A DNA stretch of 64,000 nt from Prochlorococcus marinus str. MIT 0917 (lineage in GTDB: Bacteria; Cyanobacteriota; Cyanobacteriia; PCC-6307; Cyanobiaceae), in NCBI RefSeq assembly GCF_027359575.1, contig NZ_CP114784.1:1549819-1613818 (forward strand). The letters run 5' to 3'. How positions within the stretch are numbered: position 1 is the first letter of the stretch; every line of letters starts with the position of its first letter. Below the pieces are notes generated by a model. That model was not told the origin of the DNA and did not search any database. It saw only the letters and a program-made list of their open reading frames with translations. The translations under genes and the position numbers were made by a program. Positions 17,649 to 28,075 of this stretch are shown piece after piece.

Positions 17649-18377
17649 TTAGGTAACCAAATGATTTTCAAGTGCATATCTAACTAGTTCTGTTCTACTA
17701 GAAGTACCGGTTTTAATAAATAATCGACTCACATATTTCTCTACATTGCGTATAGAAGTCTCAAGTTGTCTTGCAATTTCTTTGTTCATTAAACCTTCCG
17801 CTACTAGTTGCAAAACGCTTGCCTCTCTTGGGGTGAAATTGGGAATAGAATCATCTTTACGTGAATTACTTTTATCCCCATGGCTAAGCATTGATTTGAT
17901 TTCTGTAATCTGTTTAGCCATTTGGCCAACATCTGCATTCGCAAATCTTGCTGCTTCAGTTAATAATCGCTCTTGCCGCTGAACTACATTCTTAACTCTT
18001 GCAACTAGTTCATCGGGATCAAATGGTTTTGGCATGTAGTCGTCTACACCTGCTTGATAACCCTGAGTTCTATCAGCAGTCATTCCCTTAGCAGTGAGAA
18101 AAATGACAGGTGTACCTCCAAGTCTTTCATCTTCTCTAATTTTTTTTAAAAGCCCATAACCATCACATCTAGGCATCATGATGTCACTGATAATTACATC
18201 AGGGATCATTTTTTGAGCTTTTTCCCATCCTTCTTCTCCATCTATAGCGGTTGTAACTTGAAATCCTTCATCTTCAAGATAAGCCTGAACAGCAGTTCTT
18301 AAACCAGGCTCGTCATCGACAAGTAATATCCTTGGAGTCTGAGAAACTTCTTGCGTTGATGGATTTGGTTCACTCAT
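17649..18377 (-). CDS. NarL-type response regulator, Rre1/Ycf29-like
   Basis: Two-component response regulator with receiver then LuxR/GerE DNA-binding domain. The receiver has the acidic pair (D21, D22), phospho-acceptor D65 in VIISDIMMPRCDG, LTAKG and KPFDPDEL. The HTH spans about 170-235 (FTPREASVLQLVAEGLMNKE in one run). The layout and its few paralogues in picocyanobacteria suggest Rre1 (Slr1783)/Ycf29, the partner of Hik2/Hik34 in stress and redox signalling, but this identity is inferred. It lies divergent to the cysteine desulfurase gene. Confidence 0.9.
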   Translation of the reverse strand: MSEPNPSTQEVSQTPRILLVDDEPGLRTAVQAYLEDEGFQVTTAIDGEEGWEKAQKMIPDVIISDIMMPRCDGYGLLKKIREDERLGGTPVIFLTAKGMTADRTQGYQAGVDDYMPKPFDPDELVARVKNVVQRQERLLTEAARFANADVGQMAKQITEIKSMLSHGDKSNSRKDDSIPNFTPREASVLQLVAEGLMNKEIARQLETSIRNVEKYVSRLFIKTGTSSRTELVRYALENHLVT

Positions 18378-18456
18378 AAAAATTGGACTTCTAGAGTTTT
18401 TAAAGAGGATATTAACCTTTACTCCTCTCTATTATTTAGCTTAACTCAATGAATCA

Positions 18457-19605
18457 ATGGATAATAATCATCTAATTTTTGATTTTCAGTCCTCAACACC
18501 ATGTTGTACGAAGGTAGTTGAGGAGATGGCTCCTTATTGGAATGAGTTGTGGGGTAATCCCTCTAATACTAATAATCGGTCCGGTGTCTTTGCTTCATCT
18601 GCAGTAGAAGTGTCACGTGAAAAAATAGCTTCATATTTGAATATCAATCCGAAAAGATTAATTTTCACTAGTGGGGCAACAGAAGCGAATAATTTGGGTT
18701 TAGTTGGACATGCAAGAGCTAAAGCACAACTTATTGGAAAACCTGGACACATAATTACCGTTTCAACTGAACATCATGCAGTTCTTGATCCGCTTAGACA
18801 GCTTCAAAAAAAAGGGTTCCGTTTGTCAGAATTACAACCGAATAAAGATGGGTTAATCAATATTCAACAGCTTTCTGAAGCTGTTGAAAAAGATACTTTT
18901 TTGGTTAGCGTCATGGCTGCAAATAATGAGATAGGGGTTTTACAACCTATTGCTGAAATTGGGTCTTTTTGTAAGAGAAAGGGAATCGCTTTTCACACTG
19001 ATGCCGCTCAAGCCTTGGGATACTTAGATTTAGACCCCGATAAATTTCGCATTGATTTGATGAGCTTGAGTGCTCACAAAATCTATGGCCCTAAAGGTAT
19101 TGGAGCTTTGGTGATTAGCGAAGGATTACCTCTAGAACCATCTCAATATGGAGGAGGTCAGGAGCTTGGATTAAGATCTGGCACGCTCCCTGTCCCTTTA
19201 ATTGTTGGCTTTGCAAAGGCAGTCGAAATAACAAAAAATGATCAGGATGAAAGGAATAAGAGACTTTTATTTTTTAGAAACTTATTGTTGAGCGGATTAA
19301 AAAAGAATATTTCTGGATTGATAGTTAATGGATCTATCGATCAAAGATTGCCTCATAATCTCAATATCACTTTCCCTGGTGTGAAGGGAAGTCAATTGCA
19401 TGGTCAATTAAGAAGGTTTATTTTTTGTACTAGTGGTTCAGCTTGTAGTAATGGTGAAGCTTCTCATGTCCTGAAGGAGATAGGGCTCTGCAAAAAAGAT
19501 GCTGAAGCATCAATAAGGATGAGTATTGGGAGAAATACTACTGATAAAGATATCAAAGAGGCTATTGAGATTATTACAGATATAGTGATTAATCTTAGAA
19601 AATAA
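18457..19605 (+). CDS. Cysteine desulfurase (NifS/IscS family)
   Basis: PLP enzyme delivering sulfur from cysteine for Fe-S cluster or tRNA thiolation. The PLP lysine is in SLSAHKIYGPKG (K208), preceded by AFHTDAAQALG, and the active Cys lies in CTSGSACSNGEASHVL (C330) with the short class I loop. The N-terminus DFQSSTPCCTKVVEEM matches the group even though the usual DNxATT is changed. Length 382 residues. It runs convergent to rsmH. Confidence 0.93.
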   Translation: MDNNHLIFDFQSSTPCCTKVVEEMAPYWNELWGNPSNTNNRSGVFASSAVEVSREKIASYLNINPKRLIFTSGATEANNLGLVGHARAKAQLIGKPGHIITVSTEHHAVLDPLRQLQKKGFRLSELQPNKDGLINIQQLSEAVEKDTFLVSVMAANNEIGVLQPIAEIGSFCKRKGIAFHTDAAQALGYLDLDPDKFRIDLMSLSAHKIYGPKGIGALVISEGLPLEPSQYGGGQELGLRSGTLPVPLIVGFAKAVEITKNDQDERNKRLLFFRNLLLSGLKKNISGLIVNGSIDQRLPHNLNITFPGVKGSQLHGQLRRFIFCTSGSACSNGEASHVLKEIGLCKKDAEASIRMSIGRNTTDKDIKEAIEIITDIVINLRK

Positions 19606-19612
19606 GTTAAGT

Positions 19613-20527
19613 CTATTTTAAGAATTTCTTTGCAGAAATTCTTAACTTTGCACTTTTACTTCTTGGGTTTAATTCTATCTCTTGAGTGTTTGCTCTCAAT
19701 GGCTTTTTAGATACTACTTTTAGTCTATTGTCAGTTTTAAAGCTCAATTTGACTCTTCTATCTTCTAATGAATGAAAACTAATTACCATGAAAAGTCCAT
19801 CCTCTAACAACCAGTTTGGAGCTTTTTCTAATAAGCTATCCAGCGATTCTAATTCATTATTAACAGCTATCCTTAAAGCCTGAAAAGTTCTAGTTGAAGG
19901 ATGAATTCTACCATGTCTTTGCTTGGGTGGAAAACAACCAGCAATTGCATAAGAAAGAGCTTTCGTTCCACTGTATGCTCCATTTTCTGCAAGATCAGTT
20001 TTGATTTTTCTTGCAATACGTCTAGAACGTTTTTCTTCTCCTAAGTTGTATATTAAATTTGCTAAATCCTGTTCAGATAGAGTGTCAATAAGTTCGGCTG
20101 CACTTAGACCTTTCTCAGGATTCATTCTCATATCTACCGGACCATCTAAACGAAAGCTAAAACCTCGTGAAGGCTCATCAAGTTGATGACTACTAACTCC
20201 AAGATCCGCTAAGACGCAAATGGCTTGTTCGTTTATTGAAAAGTCAGCGAAGTTTGTAGAGATTATTTCTATTCTTGTTCCGAACTTCTTTAATCTTTTT
20301 GATGCTGCTTCTCTAGCTATTGGATCTTGATCAAGCCCAATAATTTTGATTCCTGGGAAATTCTCTAGTATTTGAGCTGAATGCCCCCCTCCTCCGATGG
20401 TGGAATCAATAATTAATCCTTGTTTTGTTAATTCGCTTGGTAATTCCTTTAGTAATTGAATTATTTCATTCCCCATTATTGGGACATGATTAAAGTTAGA
20501 ACTTGAACTAATTGGCCCTTCTTTCAT
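19613..20527 (-). CDS. rsmH: 16S rRNA (cytosine1402-N4)-methyltransferase
   Basis: SAM-dependent methyltransferase for 16S rRNA C1402 in the P site. N-terminal [28 protein letters not shown] (SAM loop, about 41-55), [27 protein letters not shown] and the final [12 protein letters not shown] are diagnostic. Length is 304 residues. The last codons encode one arm of an 11-base inverted repeat (19618-19645). It is divergent from ndhH with a 41-base gap. Confidence 0.98.
   Translation of the reverse strand: MKEGPISSSSNFNHVPIMGNEIIQLLKELPSELTKQGLIIDSTIGGGGHSAQILENFPGIKIIGLDQDPIAREAASKRLKKFGTRIEIISTNFADFSINEQAICVLADLGVSSHQLDEPSRGFSFRLDGPVDMRMNPEKGLSAAELIDTLSEQDLANLIYNLGEEKRSRRIARKIKTDLAENGAYSGTKALSYAIAGCFPPKQRHGRIHPSTRTFQALRIAVNNELESLDSLLEKAPNWLLEDGLFMVISFHSLEDRRVKLSFKTDNRLKVVSKKPLRANTQEIELNPRSKSAKLRISAKKFLK
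19618..19645. terminator. Inverted repeat between convergent cysteine desulfurase and rsmH
   Basis: A perfect 11-base stem, TTAAGAATTTC (19618-19628) and GAAATTCTTAA (19635-19645), with a 6-base TTTGCA loop. It sits inside the last codons of rsmH and 13 bases after the desulfurase stop, the right place for a shared bidirectional terminator. Neither side has a long T-run, so the terminator call is moderate. Confidence 0.4.
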
Positions 20528-20568
20528 AAGTTTTCACTAGTATTTAGACATTGCTTTGGTTGGGCCCA

Positions 20569-21753
20569 ATGACGCAGCTTGAAACGCGTACGGAGCCAAT
20601 GGTGGTCAACTTTGGGCCACATCATCCATCAATGCATGGGGTATTGCGGTTAGTCGTAACCCTTGATGGAGAGGATGTTGTTGATTGTGAACCAGTTATT
20701 GGTTACTTGCACAGAGGGATGGAGAAAATTGCTGAGAATAGAACAAACGTCATGTTTGTTCCTTACGTGAGTCGCATGGATTATGCGGCTGGTATGTTTT
20801 ATGAAGCCGTTGTTGTTAATGCCCCTGAGCGTTTGGCAAATATAAAGGTACCTAAAAGAGCAAGTTATATCAGAGTGATAATGCTTGAGTTGAATAGGAT
20901 CGCTAATCATTTGCTATGGTTAGGTCCGTTTTTGGCAGATGTCGGGGCTCAAACTCCTTTCTTTTATATTTTTAGAGAAAGAGAGATGATTTACGATTTA
21001 TGGGAGGCTGCAACTGGTCAAAGATTGATTAATAATAATTATTTTCGTATTGGTGGCGTTGCCTGTGATTTACCTTGGGGTTGGTTAGAAAAATGTAAAG
21101 ATTTTTGTGATTGGTTTGGTCCGAAAATTGATGAGTATGAAAAATTGATAACTAATAACCCTATCTTTCGTAGACGTATAGAAAGTTTAGGAGTTATAGG
21201 AAAAGAGCAAGCGATTAACTGGAGTCTTTCTGGACCAATGCTTCGGGCTGCAGGTGTTCCATGGGATTTGAGAAAGGTAGATCATTATGAATGTTATGAC
21301 GATTTTGAATGGGATATTGCATGGGAGAAAGAGGGGGATTGTTATGCAAGATATAGAGTTCGTATTGAAGAAATGAGACAGTCATTAAAAATATTACGAC
21401 AAGCTTGTGAGATGATTCCAGGTGGACCAACAGAAAATCTTGAGGCAAAAAGGACAGTTGAGGGAAAAAAAGGTGATATGTCAGGCTTTGATTATCAATA
21501 TGTAGCTAAGAAGGTTGCACCTACTTTTAAGATTCCTAATGGTGAATTATATACACGCCTTGAGTCTGGAAAAGGAGAGATAGGAGTATTTATTCAAGGT
21601 AATAATGATGTAACTCCTTGGCGGTTTAAAATTAGAGCGGCTGATTCTAATAATTTGCAGATACTTCCTCACATACTGAAGGGAGCTAAGGTCGCTGACA
21701 TAATGGCTATCTTAGGATCCATTGATGTAATTATGGGTTCTGTTGATAGATAA
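20569..21753 (+). CDS. ndhH: NAD(P)H-quinone oxidoreductase subunit H (49-kDa)
   Basis: NuoD-type peripheral subunit forming part of the plastoquinone pocket. Motifs [17 protein letters not shown] (near residue 15), [23 protein letters not shown] and the C-terminal [12 protein letters not shown] are diagnostic. ATG 20569 ([10 protein letters not shown]) is preferred over an in-frame TTG at 20551, because it matches the family N-terminus. It is separate from the ndhA-I-G-E cluster, as in other cyanobacteria, and is followed 6 bases later by the DHNA-CoA thioesterase. Confidence 0.98.
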   Translation: MTQLETRTEPMVVNFGPHHPSMHGVLRLVVTLDGEDVVDCEPVIGYLHRGMEKIAENRTNVMFVPYVSRMDYAAGMFYEAVVVNAPERLANIKVPKRASYIRVIMLELNRIANHLLWLGPFLADVGAQTPFFYIFREREMIYDLWEAATGQRLINNNYFRIGGVACDLPWGWLEKCKDFCDWFGPKIDEYEKLITNNPIFRRRIESLGVIGKEQAINWSLSGPMLRAAGVPWDLRKVDHYECYDDFEWDIAWEKEGDCYARYRVRIEEMRQSLKILRQACEMIPGGPTENLEAKRTVEGKKGDMSGFDYQYVAKKVAPTFKIPNGELYTRLESGKGEIGVFIQGNNDVTPWRFKIRAADSNNLQILPHILKGAKVADIMAILGSIDVIMGSVDR

Positions 21754-21759
21754 GGTTCT

Positions 21760-22212
21760 TTGGAAAAGCGTAATCCTAGAGAATGGTTATGTTTGAAACG
21801 GACCGTTCGTTTTGGTGAGACAGATGCTGCTGGCGTGGTGCATTTCCTTGAATTATTGAGATGGTGTCATGAAACTTGGGAAGCAAGTTTAGAAAAACAT
21901 GGAGTAGTTTTACAAGAAATTTTTCCTACAAACCAAATCAACACAGGCCAACTGGATGTGGCTTTGCCAGTTGTTCATTGTGAAGCAAATTATTTTCAAC
22001 CACTTTACGTTGGAGATATTATCAATATCGAACTAAATCCAGAGAAGATAAATGACTCTTCATTTGTACTTCGATTTAAATTTAAAAAAAATGGTGAGAA
22101 AATCGGCACGGCAAATATAAAACATGTATCTATAAATCCGATTACAAGAGATATATGTGCATTATCTAAGCAAATAAATTTCTGGCTTCATGAATCTAGT
22201 CTGAATTTTTAG
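21760..22212 (+). CDS. 1,4-dihydroxy-2-naphthoyl-CoA thioesterase
   Basis: Hotdog-fold (4HBT) enzyme that releases DHNA in phylloquinone synthesis; homologue of Synechocystis Slr0204. The catalytic motif is VRFGETDAAGVVHFLELLRW (17-36) with D22. Length is 150 residues. It starts with TTG only 6 bases after ndhH and converges on menE with a 4-base overlap, so it belongs to the men cluster by position and probably shares the ndhH transcript. Confidence 0.9.
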   Translation: MEKRNPREWLCLKRTVRFGETDAAGVVHFLELLRWCHETWEASLEKHGVVLQEIFPTNQINTGQLDVALPVVHCEANYFQPLYVGDIINIELNPEKINDSSFVLRFKFKKNGEKIGTANIKHVSINPITRDICALSKQINFWLHESSLNF

Positions 22213-23444
22213 TTAATAGGTCTATTAAAGGCTATCCAATCTTGCCATTTTTTTATTTCCCATTTTTTATTGATATTTCTTGAAAGTTTTGGACAATCGT
22301 ACCAGTTCATTGGTTTTTTGGATGGTTGCCAGTCTTTAATGAGATTAGTCAGAAGTGAGATGATTGGATATCTGTTGATTCCTTTTTCTTTGAATTTAGT
22401 TAAGGCAACTAAACGTTGTCCCCATTTCTTATCACTAACTCCTAATACAAAAATGTCTTTAATTGGGATTTGATTTTTCGAGATTATTGTCATTAATTCC
22501 ATTTCGATATCTTCTGGGAAAATCGTTTCACCACCAGAATTTATAGCTGAATCTCTTCTGCCCAAGATTTGTATTGCTTTTTTATTGTCGAGAGTGATGT
22601 ATTGCGCTAAATCCCCTGCTTCCCACCATCCATTTGTATCTGTAATTGATTCGAATTTATCATTCTTCCATTTTGAAGTTGCAATCCTACTAGTTTTAAT
22701 CTTAAGGGAATTTCTTTTGTTGATTTCTATCTCAACATCTTCTAGAGGGAACCCAACACTATTACTTCCTTTTAAAAAATCGTTGGGACTCAGGCAAGTC
22801 ACCATTGCAACAGTTTCGGTGGCTCCATAACATGGAGCTAAATTAATAGACTTTCTTCGCGCTTTGTCAGCAAGATCTGTGGGGATCAAAGCACCTCCGA
22901 CCCAGATTATAGCGAGAGATTGAAGCCATCTTAAACCATCAGAATCATCAATCAAAGACGATAATTGAGTTGGAACTAGTGATGTGATCAATGGACGTCT
23001 ATATTTATTAGTTAATACTTCACTAAACTGCTTAAGTTGAAGTGGTTTATGCATTAAAGAGGGCGAAATCCAGTGATACTCCGATCGCCACGTGTTATGT
23101 CTCCACCAAGGCATGAAACCACTTATATGGTGTAAAGGTAGTGAATTGAGAATGATGCATTCATTTGGCTTGAGGCCATGATTCTTTAACCACATTCCGG
23201 TTGCCAAAGCCGAATTAGTTAGATTTTTAATTGATTGTAAACAAAGATTTGGTCCTCCAATGCTCCCCCCGCTTGAAATGATTATTCCTTCTCCTTCAGG
23301 TAAAGTTGACGATTTGGGAATTTTCGTTTGATCTTTTGGAGGTGCTAGATATACCCATTTATGCTTTTCAAAATTCTTCAAAATTTCTCTTGAACAGTCC
23401 AGGTTTTTTTCAGGAATACATTTTATAACTGCAATTTTGGTCAT
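22209..23444 (-). CDS. menE: o-Succinylbenzoate-CoA ligase
   Basis: Acyl-CoA synthetase (ANL family) activating OSB with ATP and CoA in phylloquinone synthesis. The P-loop-like motif is EGIIISSGGSIGGPN (about 52-66), followed by LPLHHISGFMPWWRHN, CYGATETVAM and WEAGDLAQ with GRRDSAINSGGETIFPEDIE. It is 411 residues, short for the family because the N-terminal domain is trimmed. ATG overlaps the menC stop by 4 bases, giving coupled translation in menA-menC-menE order. Confidence 0.92.
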   Translation of the reverse strand: MTKIAVIKCIPEKNLDCSREILKNFEKHKWVYLAPPKDQTKIPKSSTLPEGEGIIISSGGSIGGPNLCLQSIKNLTNSALATGMWLKNHGLKPNECIILNSLPLHHISGFMPWWRHNTWRSEYHWISPSLMHKPLQLKQFSEVLTNKYRRPLITSLVPTQLSSLIDDSDGLRWLQSLAIIWVGGALIPTDLADKARRKSINLAPCYGATETVAMVTCLSPNDFLKGSNSVGFPLEDVEIEINKRNSLKIKTSRIATSKWKNDKFESITDTNGWWEAGDLAQYITLDNKKAIQILGRRDSAINSGGETIFPEDIEMELMTIISKNQIPIKDIFVLGVSDKKWGQRLVALTKFKEKGINRYPIISLLTNLIKDWQPSKKPMNWYDCPKLSRNINKKWEIKKWQDWIAFNRPIN

Positions 23445-24412
23445 ACAGCTTCCCAGACTAATCTTGGATTGTTGTTAAAGAGTGGGCCTTTGGGGCACCA
23501 TCCAGGTGCAAGTCCAGGTGCACAAGGATTTCCACCTTTGACTTGCCTGGCAGCGAGGTGATGAATCCACCTTCTCCCAATACCAGTTTCAAAAGCTGTG
23601 CTTATTACTGTTTGACTATCTTCTTGTTCTATTTCTTTTAAGAGTAATCTAGGATCACCATCTAATGCAGGGCGACGTATTTGCCAACTTTTCCATGTTT
23701 TTCGTAAAAATGGAAATTCAACCAAAGATTCATCTAATGCGATTGGAATTTGATTGGCTAATGAAAATAAACCTTCAATATCTTTTGATGGGAGTGGCTG
23801 TTCAATCCATTCCAAACGAGGTTCGTTTTTGAGTTCGTTAATCCATTCTTGTGCTTTTTGGCGACTCCATCCTCCATTTGGATCAATTCTAAGTTTAAAA
23901 TTATTTGGTAAAATATCTAAGATTTTTTGTAATGTTTTTTCTTCCTTAAAGTTATTTTCTTGGTGAGATACTTTCCATTTTATTGTACAAGAACTTTTCT
24001 TATCATTTGATCTATCTACATATTTAACTATTGACTCTAATGGATCAATATCTGTAGGTAGTAGATAAGCTGATTTTGCGGTGTCAAAACCTTCAAAATT
24101 TAACTTGCTTTTAGTTGGATTTTCTAAATCGGCTAAGCAGGTTCCTAATCCGAAAGCAAGTGCTCCTGGCAATTCACATAAATAATTTTCTATTGAATCT
24201 TTTGTAGTTTGTCTCCCAAGAAAATTTAGACTTTCGATACTTTTTTGTAATTCCTTCTTTTCAATAGGTGATACTTCACCCCATCCGTAATTTCCATCTG
24301 AGTCTTTTATTTGCAACAATAAACCTACCTTGGTATGAATACTTCCTTTCGAGGTTATTAACTTTCTTGTTAGTTGAAATGAAAATGTCTTGATATTAAT
24401 TATTAATTTCAT
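23441..24412 (-). CDS. menC: o-Succinylbenzoate synthase
   Basis: Enolase-superfamily dehydratase converting SHCHC to OSB. Catalytic and metal residues are visible: KWK (in CTIKWKVS), RIDPNGGW, WIEQPLP and ALDESLVEF, then the capping ISTAFETGIG. Length 323 residues is normal. It lies between menA (upstream, 19 bases) and menE (4-base overlap). Confidence 0.93.
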   Translation of the reverse strand: MKLIINIKTFSFQLTRKLITSKGSIHTKVGLLLQIKDSDGNYGWGEVSPIEKKELQKSIESLNFLGRQTTKDSIENYLCELPGALAFGLGTCLADLENPTKSKLNFEGFDTAKSAYLLPTDIDPLESIVKYVDRSNDKKSSCTIKWKVSHQENNFKEEKTLQKILDILPNNFKLRIDPNGGWSRQKAQEWINELKNEPRLEWIEQPLPSKDIEGLFSLANQIPIALDESLVEFPFLRKTWKSWQIRRPALDGDPRLLLKEIEQEDSQTVISTAFETGIGRRWIHHLAARQVKGGNPCAPGLAPGWCPKGPLFNNNPRLVWEAV

Positions 24413-24431
24413 GATTCAACAAAATCAAAAA

Positions 24432-25355
24432 TTAATTATAAAAAAATGAGGATATAGCAAAACCTGCACTCAAGCATAAACCATTAATTGTCTGAAAGCG
24501 TAAAGCTAAAAACTTACTGTTTTTAATACGCTCAGGTTGGTTGTGATGTCTTTTGATTAATTTGATAAGATCTACACCTGAAGGAAGGCTAATGAAACAT
24601 ATAAGAGTCGTTATTGGCCATATTCCAATTAGTACTGGTAATAATTCTAATAAAAATATTAGCCCAACGAACCACGGTAAAAATTCTGCCGCTCGATGAG
24701 TGCCTAAAATAACTAAGGGTGATTTTTTACCGACAGCAGCATCTTGATTGATTTGATGAAAATGCGAACAGAATAGAACCAAAGTGGTCGCCATCGCCGG
24801 ACCTGCCCCAACCATCAGTGCTGTTCCCCAGGGGATGGCATGAAAATTAGATTTTGGAGAAACAACAATTAGTGCTGCAGCTGTAGCAAGCGGGCCAAAG
24901 GCAATCCAGCAGAGGGGTTCTCCCAACCCTTTATACCCCAGTCTAAATGGGGGCCCTTGATACAAATATCCAAGGAAGCAACAAATTAAGACCAAAAAAA
25001 GTACTGTTATTTTACTTTTTAAAGCAAGGATAAATATGATAAATAAACCTAATAAAAGAGAAAAATATGCAACTCGACTTACAGTGGTTTTATTACCAGT
25101 TAAAGCGACTACGGAGTGGAATTTGTATTTGTCAACGCCAGTTTCATCGTCAAAAAGATCATTGGTAAGATTCTCCCAAAGCAAAATCAAGATAGAGGCA
25201 ATTAGAAAACCGATGAATTGTCCTAGACGAATTTTGCCGCTATTCCCAAGCTCCCATGCTGCAGATAAAATTACAGGCATTATTGCGACTGAATATAATG
25301 GCCACTTAATTGCAGCTTGCCAAAGATGTTTCTTTTCAGTTGTAGAAGACTTCAC
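24432..25355 (-). CDS. menA: 1,4-Dihydroxy-2-naphthoate phytyltransferase
   Basis: UbiA-family membrane prenyltransferase that attaches the phytyl tail to DHNA, giving the PSI cofactor phylloquinone. The first Asp-rich motif is NLTNDLFDDETGVDKYK (about 64-80), and the second region is HFHQINQDAAVGKKS (near 197-211). Eight or nine hydrophobic helices in 307 residues. Substrate choice (phytyl rather than solanesyl) is inferred from the cyanobacterial setting. It is divergent from menF with 93 bases between. Confidence 0.94.
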   Translation of the reverse strand: MKSSTTEKKHLWQAAIKWPLYSVAIMPVILSAAWELGNSGKIRLGQFIGFLIASILILLWENLTNDLFDDETGVDKYKFHSVVALTGNKTTVSRVAYFSLLLGLFIIFILALKSKITVLFLVLICCFLGYLYQGPPFRLGYKGLGEPLCWIAFGPLATAAALIVVSPKSNFHAIPWGTALMVGAGPAMATTLVLFCSHFHQINQDAAVGKKSPLVILGTHRAAEFLPWFVGLIFLLELLPVLIGIWPITTLICFISLPSGVDLIKLIKRHHNQPERIKNSKFLALRFQTINGLCLSAGFAISSFFYN

Positions 25356-25454
25356 TGATAAAATAACCTGTTCTGTTTGTTTCTTTGTTCGTTCCTTAAG
25401 ACTAGGCAGCAGTTCGTGTATTGGTTTATTTATGTCTAAAGGCTCTAATTGGTT

Positions 25455-26855
25455 ATGAATTTAGAACCTGTCTTTAGTGAGCTTTTAGTTAGTTCTCTTC
25501 GGAAATGGAGTGAACGAAAAGTTGATGAATGTATATTGAGCATTTCTGTTCCTGTAAGTCAAACAGATCCTTTAACGACATTACCTTTAATTGCTGAAAA
25601 ACATCAGTTTAGATTTCTTTGGGATCTATCTCCTGGATTGTGCATTTCTGCCGGAGGACATTGTCAATCTTTGGATTTATCTGGACCAAAGAGGTTTGAA
25701 AATGCACAAAGGTTTAGTGATGAGATTTTTACTCGATTGATAGATACTTCTCCAAGTCCAGCATTTTCAGCATCAAGGATTCTATTTTCATTTTCTTTTT
25801 TTGATCAAATTAAGAGTAATGAAAAATTAATAGATGATAAATTTTCCCTGCAGGCTGTTTTGCCTAAGTGGCAATTAACTGCAAAAGATGGATTGACATG
25901 GTTACGTTTAAATTCAGTTGCCCTAAATCCTTCAGATGTTCGTGAATCCGTAGAAAGATTATGGTCAATTCGAGAAAAGATAAATAGATCACCAGTTCGA
26001 ATTTTCCATGATGTAAAAGAAAATTTCTTAGTCGATAATTTTTCTAATGATTGGAAATCTCAATATCGAGATGCCTTGGCTAAAGGGATCGACTTAATCA
26101 ATGCAGGTGATTTGGATAAGCTTGTATTGGCTACGAGACAACGCCTTTCCCTCAGAAAACCTTTAGACCCCCTGAACTTACTTGCTCGCCTAAGAGTTCA
26201 GCAAACTAATAGTTGTCGATTCCTATGGCAAAAAAATCATGATGAGTCATTTTTTGGTGCATCACCTGAGAGGTTGATAAGTCTCAATCACAATCAATTA
26301 CTAATAGATGCTTTGGCTGGTACTGCAAAAAAGGGTGATGATGGAAAAGAATTACTTGCATCTTCAAAAGATTTAAGAGAACACCATTTTGTAGTTAACT
26401 CTATTGTCGGACAACTTTTAAGAAAAGGTATTAAAGCAAGTCATTCCCCTCAACCAAAATTAATTACTCAAGGCCATTTAATTCATTTGCATACTCTTAT
26501 TCAAGCTTGTGTCAAAGAAAAATCTCCGCTTGACTTAGTTCAAGCTCTTCATCCAACTCCTGCAGTCGCTGGATTGCCTTTGAGTAAATCTTTGAGTTGG
26601 TTAAGAGCTTTGGAACCATTTGATCGTCAAACATATGCTTCTCCAATTGGATGGATAGATAAAAATCAAAATTCAGAATTTAGGGTGGCCATTCGTTACG
26701 GACATGTGAGAGGCTATGAACTTAAATTGTTTGCTGGTGCTGGCCTAGTAAAAGGCTCAACTGTTGAGGGGGAAATGGAAGAGGTGGCTTTGAAATTTGA
26801 AGTTTTAAGAAATCAATTAAAGTTAGATAGGGTTAATTGTTCAAATGATCTATAA
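25455..26855 (+). CDS. menF: Isochorismate synthase
   Basis: Chorismate-utilising enzyme, the first step of the phylloquinone pathway. The conserved C-terminal chorismate-binding domain is clear: [56 protein letters not shown] and [17 protein letters not shown]. The N-terminal 150 residues are divergent. ATG 25455 is chosen; an in-frame TTG lies 6 bases upstream. The 3' end overlaps the convergent gshB by 23 bases. Confidence 0.94.
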   Translation: MNLEPVFSELLVSSLRKWSERKVDECILSISVPVSQTDPLTTLPLIAEKHQFRFLWDLSPGLCISAGGHCQSLDLSGPKRFENAQRFSDEIFTRLIDTSPSPAFSASRILFSFSFFDQIKSNEKLIDDKFSLQAVLPKWQLTAKDGLTWLRLNSVALNPSDVRESVERLWSIREKINRSPVRIFHDVKENFLVDNFSNDWKSQYRDALAKGIDLINAGDLDKLVLATRQRLSLRKPLDPLNLLARLRVQQTNSCRFLWQKNHDESFFGASPERLISLNHNQLLIDALAGTAKKGDDGKELLASSKDLREHHFVVNSIVGQLLRKGIKASHSPQPKLITQGHLIHLHTLIQACVKEKSPLDLVQALHPTPAVAGLPLSKSLSWLRALEPFDRQTYASPIGWIDKNQNSEFRVAIRYGHVRGYELKLFAGAGLVKGSTVEGEMEEVALKFEVLRNQLKLDRVNCSNDL

Positions 26856-27762
26856 GATAATCAATCACTTGATCTGCTAATGGAACATTCATTAGGTTTT
26901 CTACTTCTCTAATACCAGTTGGACTCGTCACATTAATCTCACTTAGCATTCCTCCAATAACATCTATACCAACAAAAAAGAGCCCTTCATCTTGTAAATC
27001 AGGCTTTATTTGATCACATATCTCTATTTCTTTAGGAGTTAATTTAGTTGTCTCAGCTTTACCACCTAAAGCGAGGTTGCTTCTGAAGTCTCCTTTTTTT
27101 GGACGTCTATTAATTGCACCTAATGGCTCTCCATTCACCAAAAGGATTCTTTTATCGCCATTTATTACGTCTGGTAAAAATTGTTGCATCATAACTGGCA
27201 AATGTTCTTGTGAAGTAACCAGTTCGAGTAAGGCCTCTAAGCCTGGAGCATCCTTTGCAATTCGTATGACTCCTTGCCCACCTTTCCCTCCAAGTGGCTT
27301 CAAAACAACTTCTCCGTGCTCTTTTGCAAATGTTATTAATTGTTCCACCCGACTCGCCACAAGAGTGGGAGCCATTAAATCACTAAATCTTAAAGCTCCT
27401 AACTTTTCATTCCAAGCTCTCAGTGATGCAGGCTTATTAATTACATTGACACCATCTCTTTCTGCAACTTCTAATAAATGAGTTGCATATAAAAAAGCCT
27501 CATCAACAGGTGGATCTTTGCGCATCCAAATGCATGAGAAATCTCTTAAAGGAAGGCTTTGAGATGAGTGGACAGTGATCCATGGTTCACAATTGACTTT
27601 ATTAGAAACCACCCATGCATCGTCCCCTCGGGCTTGCAGGTCAGAAGGAGTACAGATCCAAACATCTATTTTAGCTCTAGATGCGGCTTGCATAAGTGCT
27701 GCTGATGAATCCTTGTTGGGATTAATATTTTCAATTGGATCTAGAACAAATAGTTGCTTCAT
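26833..27762 (-). CDS. gshB: Glutathione synthetase
   Basis: ATP-grasp ligase joining gamma-glutamylcysteine and glycine. Motifs include [17 protein letters not shown] (N-terminus), [32 protein letters not shown] (ATP-grasp loop, about 155-171) and [22 protein letters not shown] in pieces. Length 309 residues. It lies 3 bases downstream of the glutaredoxin gene, an apparent grxC-gshB operon that ties glutathione synthesis to its main user. Confidence 0.97.
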   Translation of the reverse strand: MKQLFVLDPIENINPNKDSSAALMQAASRAKIDVWICTPSDLQARGDDAWVVSNKVNCEPWITVHSSQSLPLRDFSCIWMRKDPPVDEAFLYATHLLEVAERDGVNVINKPASLRAWNEKLGALRFSDLMAPTLVASRVEQLITFAKEHGEVVLKPLGGKGGQGVIRIAKDAPGLEALLELVTSQEHLPVMMQQFLPDVINGDKRILLVNGEPLGAINRRPKKGDFRSNLALGGKAETTKLTPKEIEICDQIKPDLQDEGLFFVGIDVIGGMLSEINVTSPTGIREVENLMNVPLADQVIDYLIDHLNN

Positions 27763-27765
27763 GAA

Positions 27766-28056
27766 TCAATTTCTAATTCCAATAAGTTCATTTAATTCGT
27801 TATTGCTCTCAAGTTCGTAGAGCTCGTCGCAACCTCCAATACTTTCTCCATTAATAAAAATTTGTGGAACAGTTCTGCGACCTCCTGCTCTTTCAGACAT
27901 TTTTGTTCTTGCATCATTGTCTCCATCAATAGAATATTCTTTAAATTGGACTCCTTTTTGATTTAGTAGTGCTTTTGCACGTAGGCAAAATGGGCAAAAT
28001 CTCCAAGTGTAAATTTCCACTGTAGGGATTCCTGAATCGTGAATTGATCTGTTCAT
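27766..28056 (-). CDS. grxC: Glutaredoxin (CPFC type)
   Basis: Dithiol glutaredoxin of 96 residues that uses glutathione to reduce disulfides. Active site WRFCPFCLRAKALL has C21 and C24; RTVPQIFINGESIGGCDEL holds the cis-proline and GSH-binding GG. It reads first in the grxC-gshB pair, 3 bases before gshB. It is divergent from prfB. Confidence 0.96.
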   Translation of the reverse strand: MNRSIHDSGIPTVEIYTWRFCPFCLRAKALLNQKGVQFKEYSIDGDNDARTKMSERAGGRRTVPQIFINGESIGGCDELYELESNNELNELIGIRN

Positions 28057-28075
28057 TTATAGTTTTTGGGTTGAT

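Noticed and set aside
20551-20568. TTG 20551 as the ndhH start
   Set aside because: The extra six residues are not part of the family, and ATG 20569 gives the normal N-terminus.
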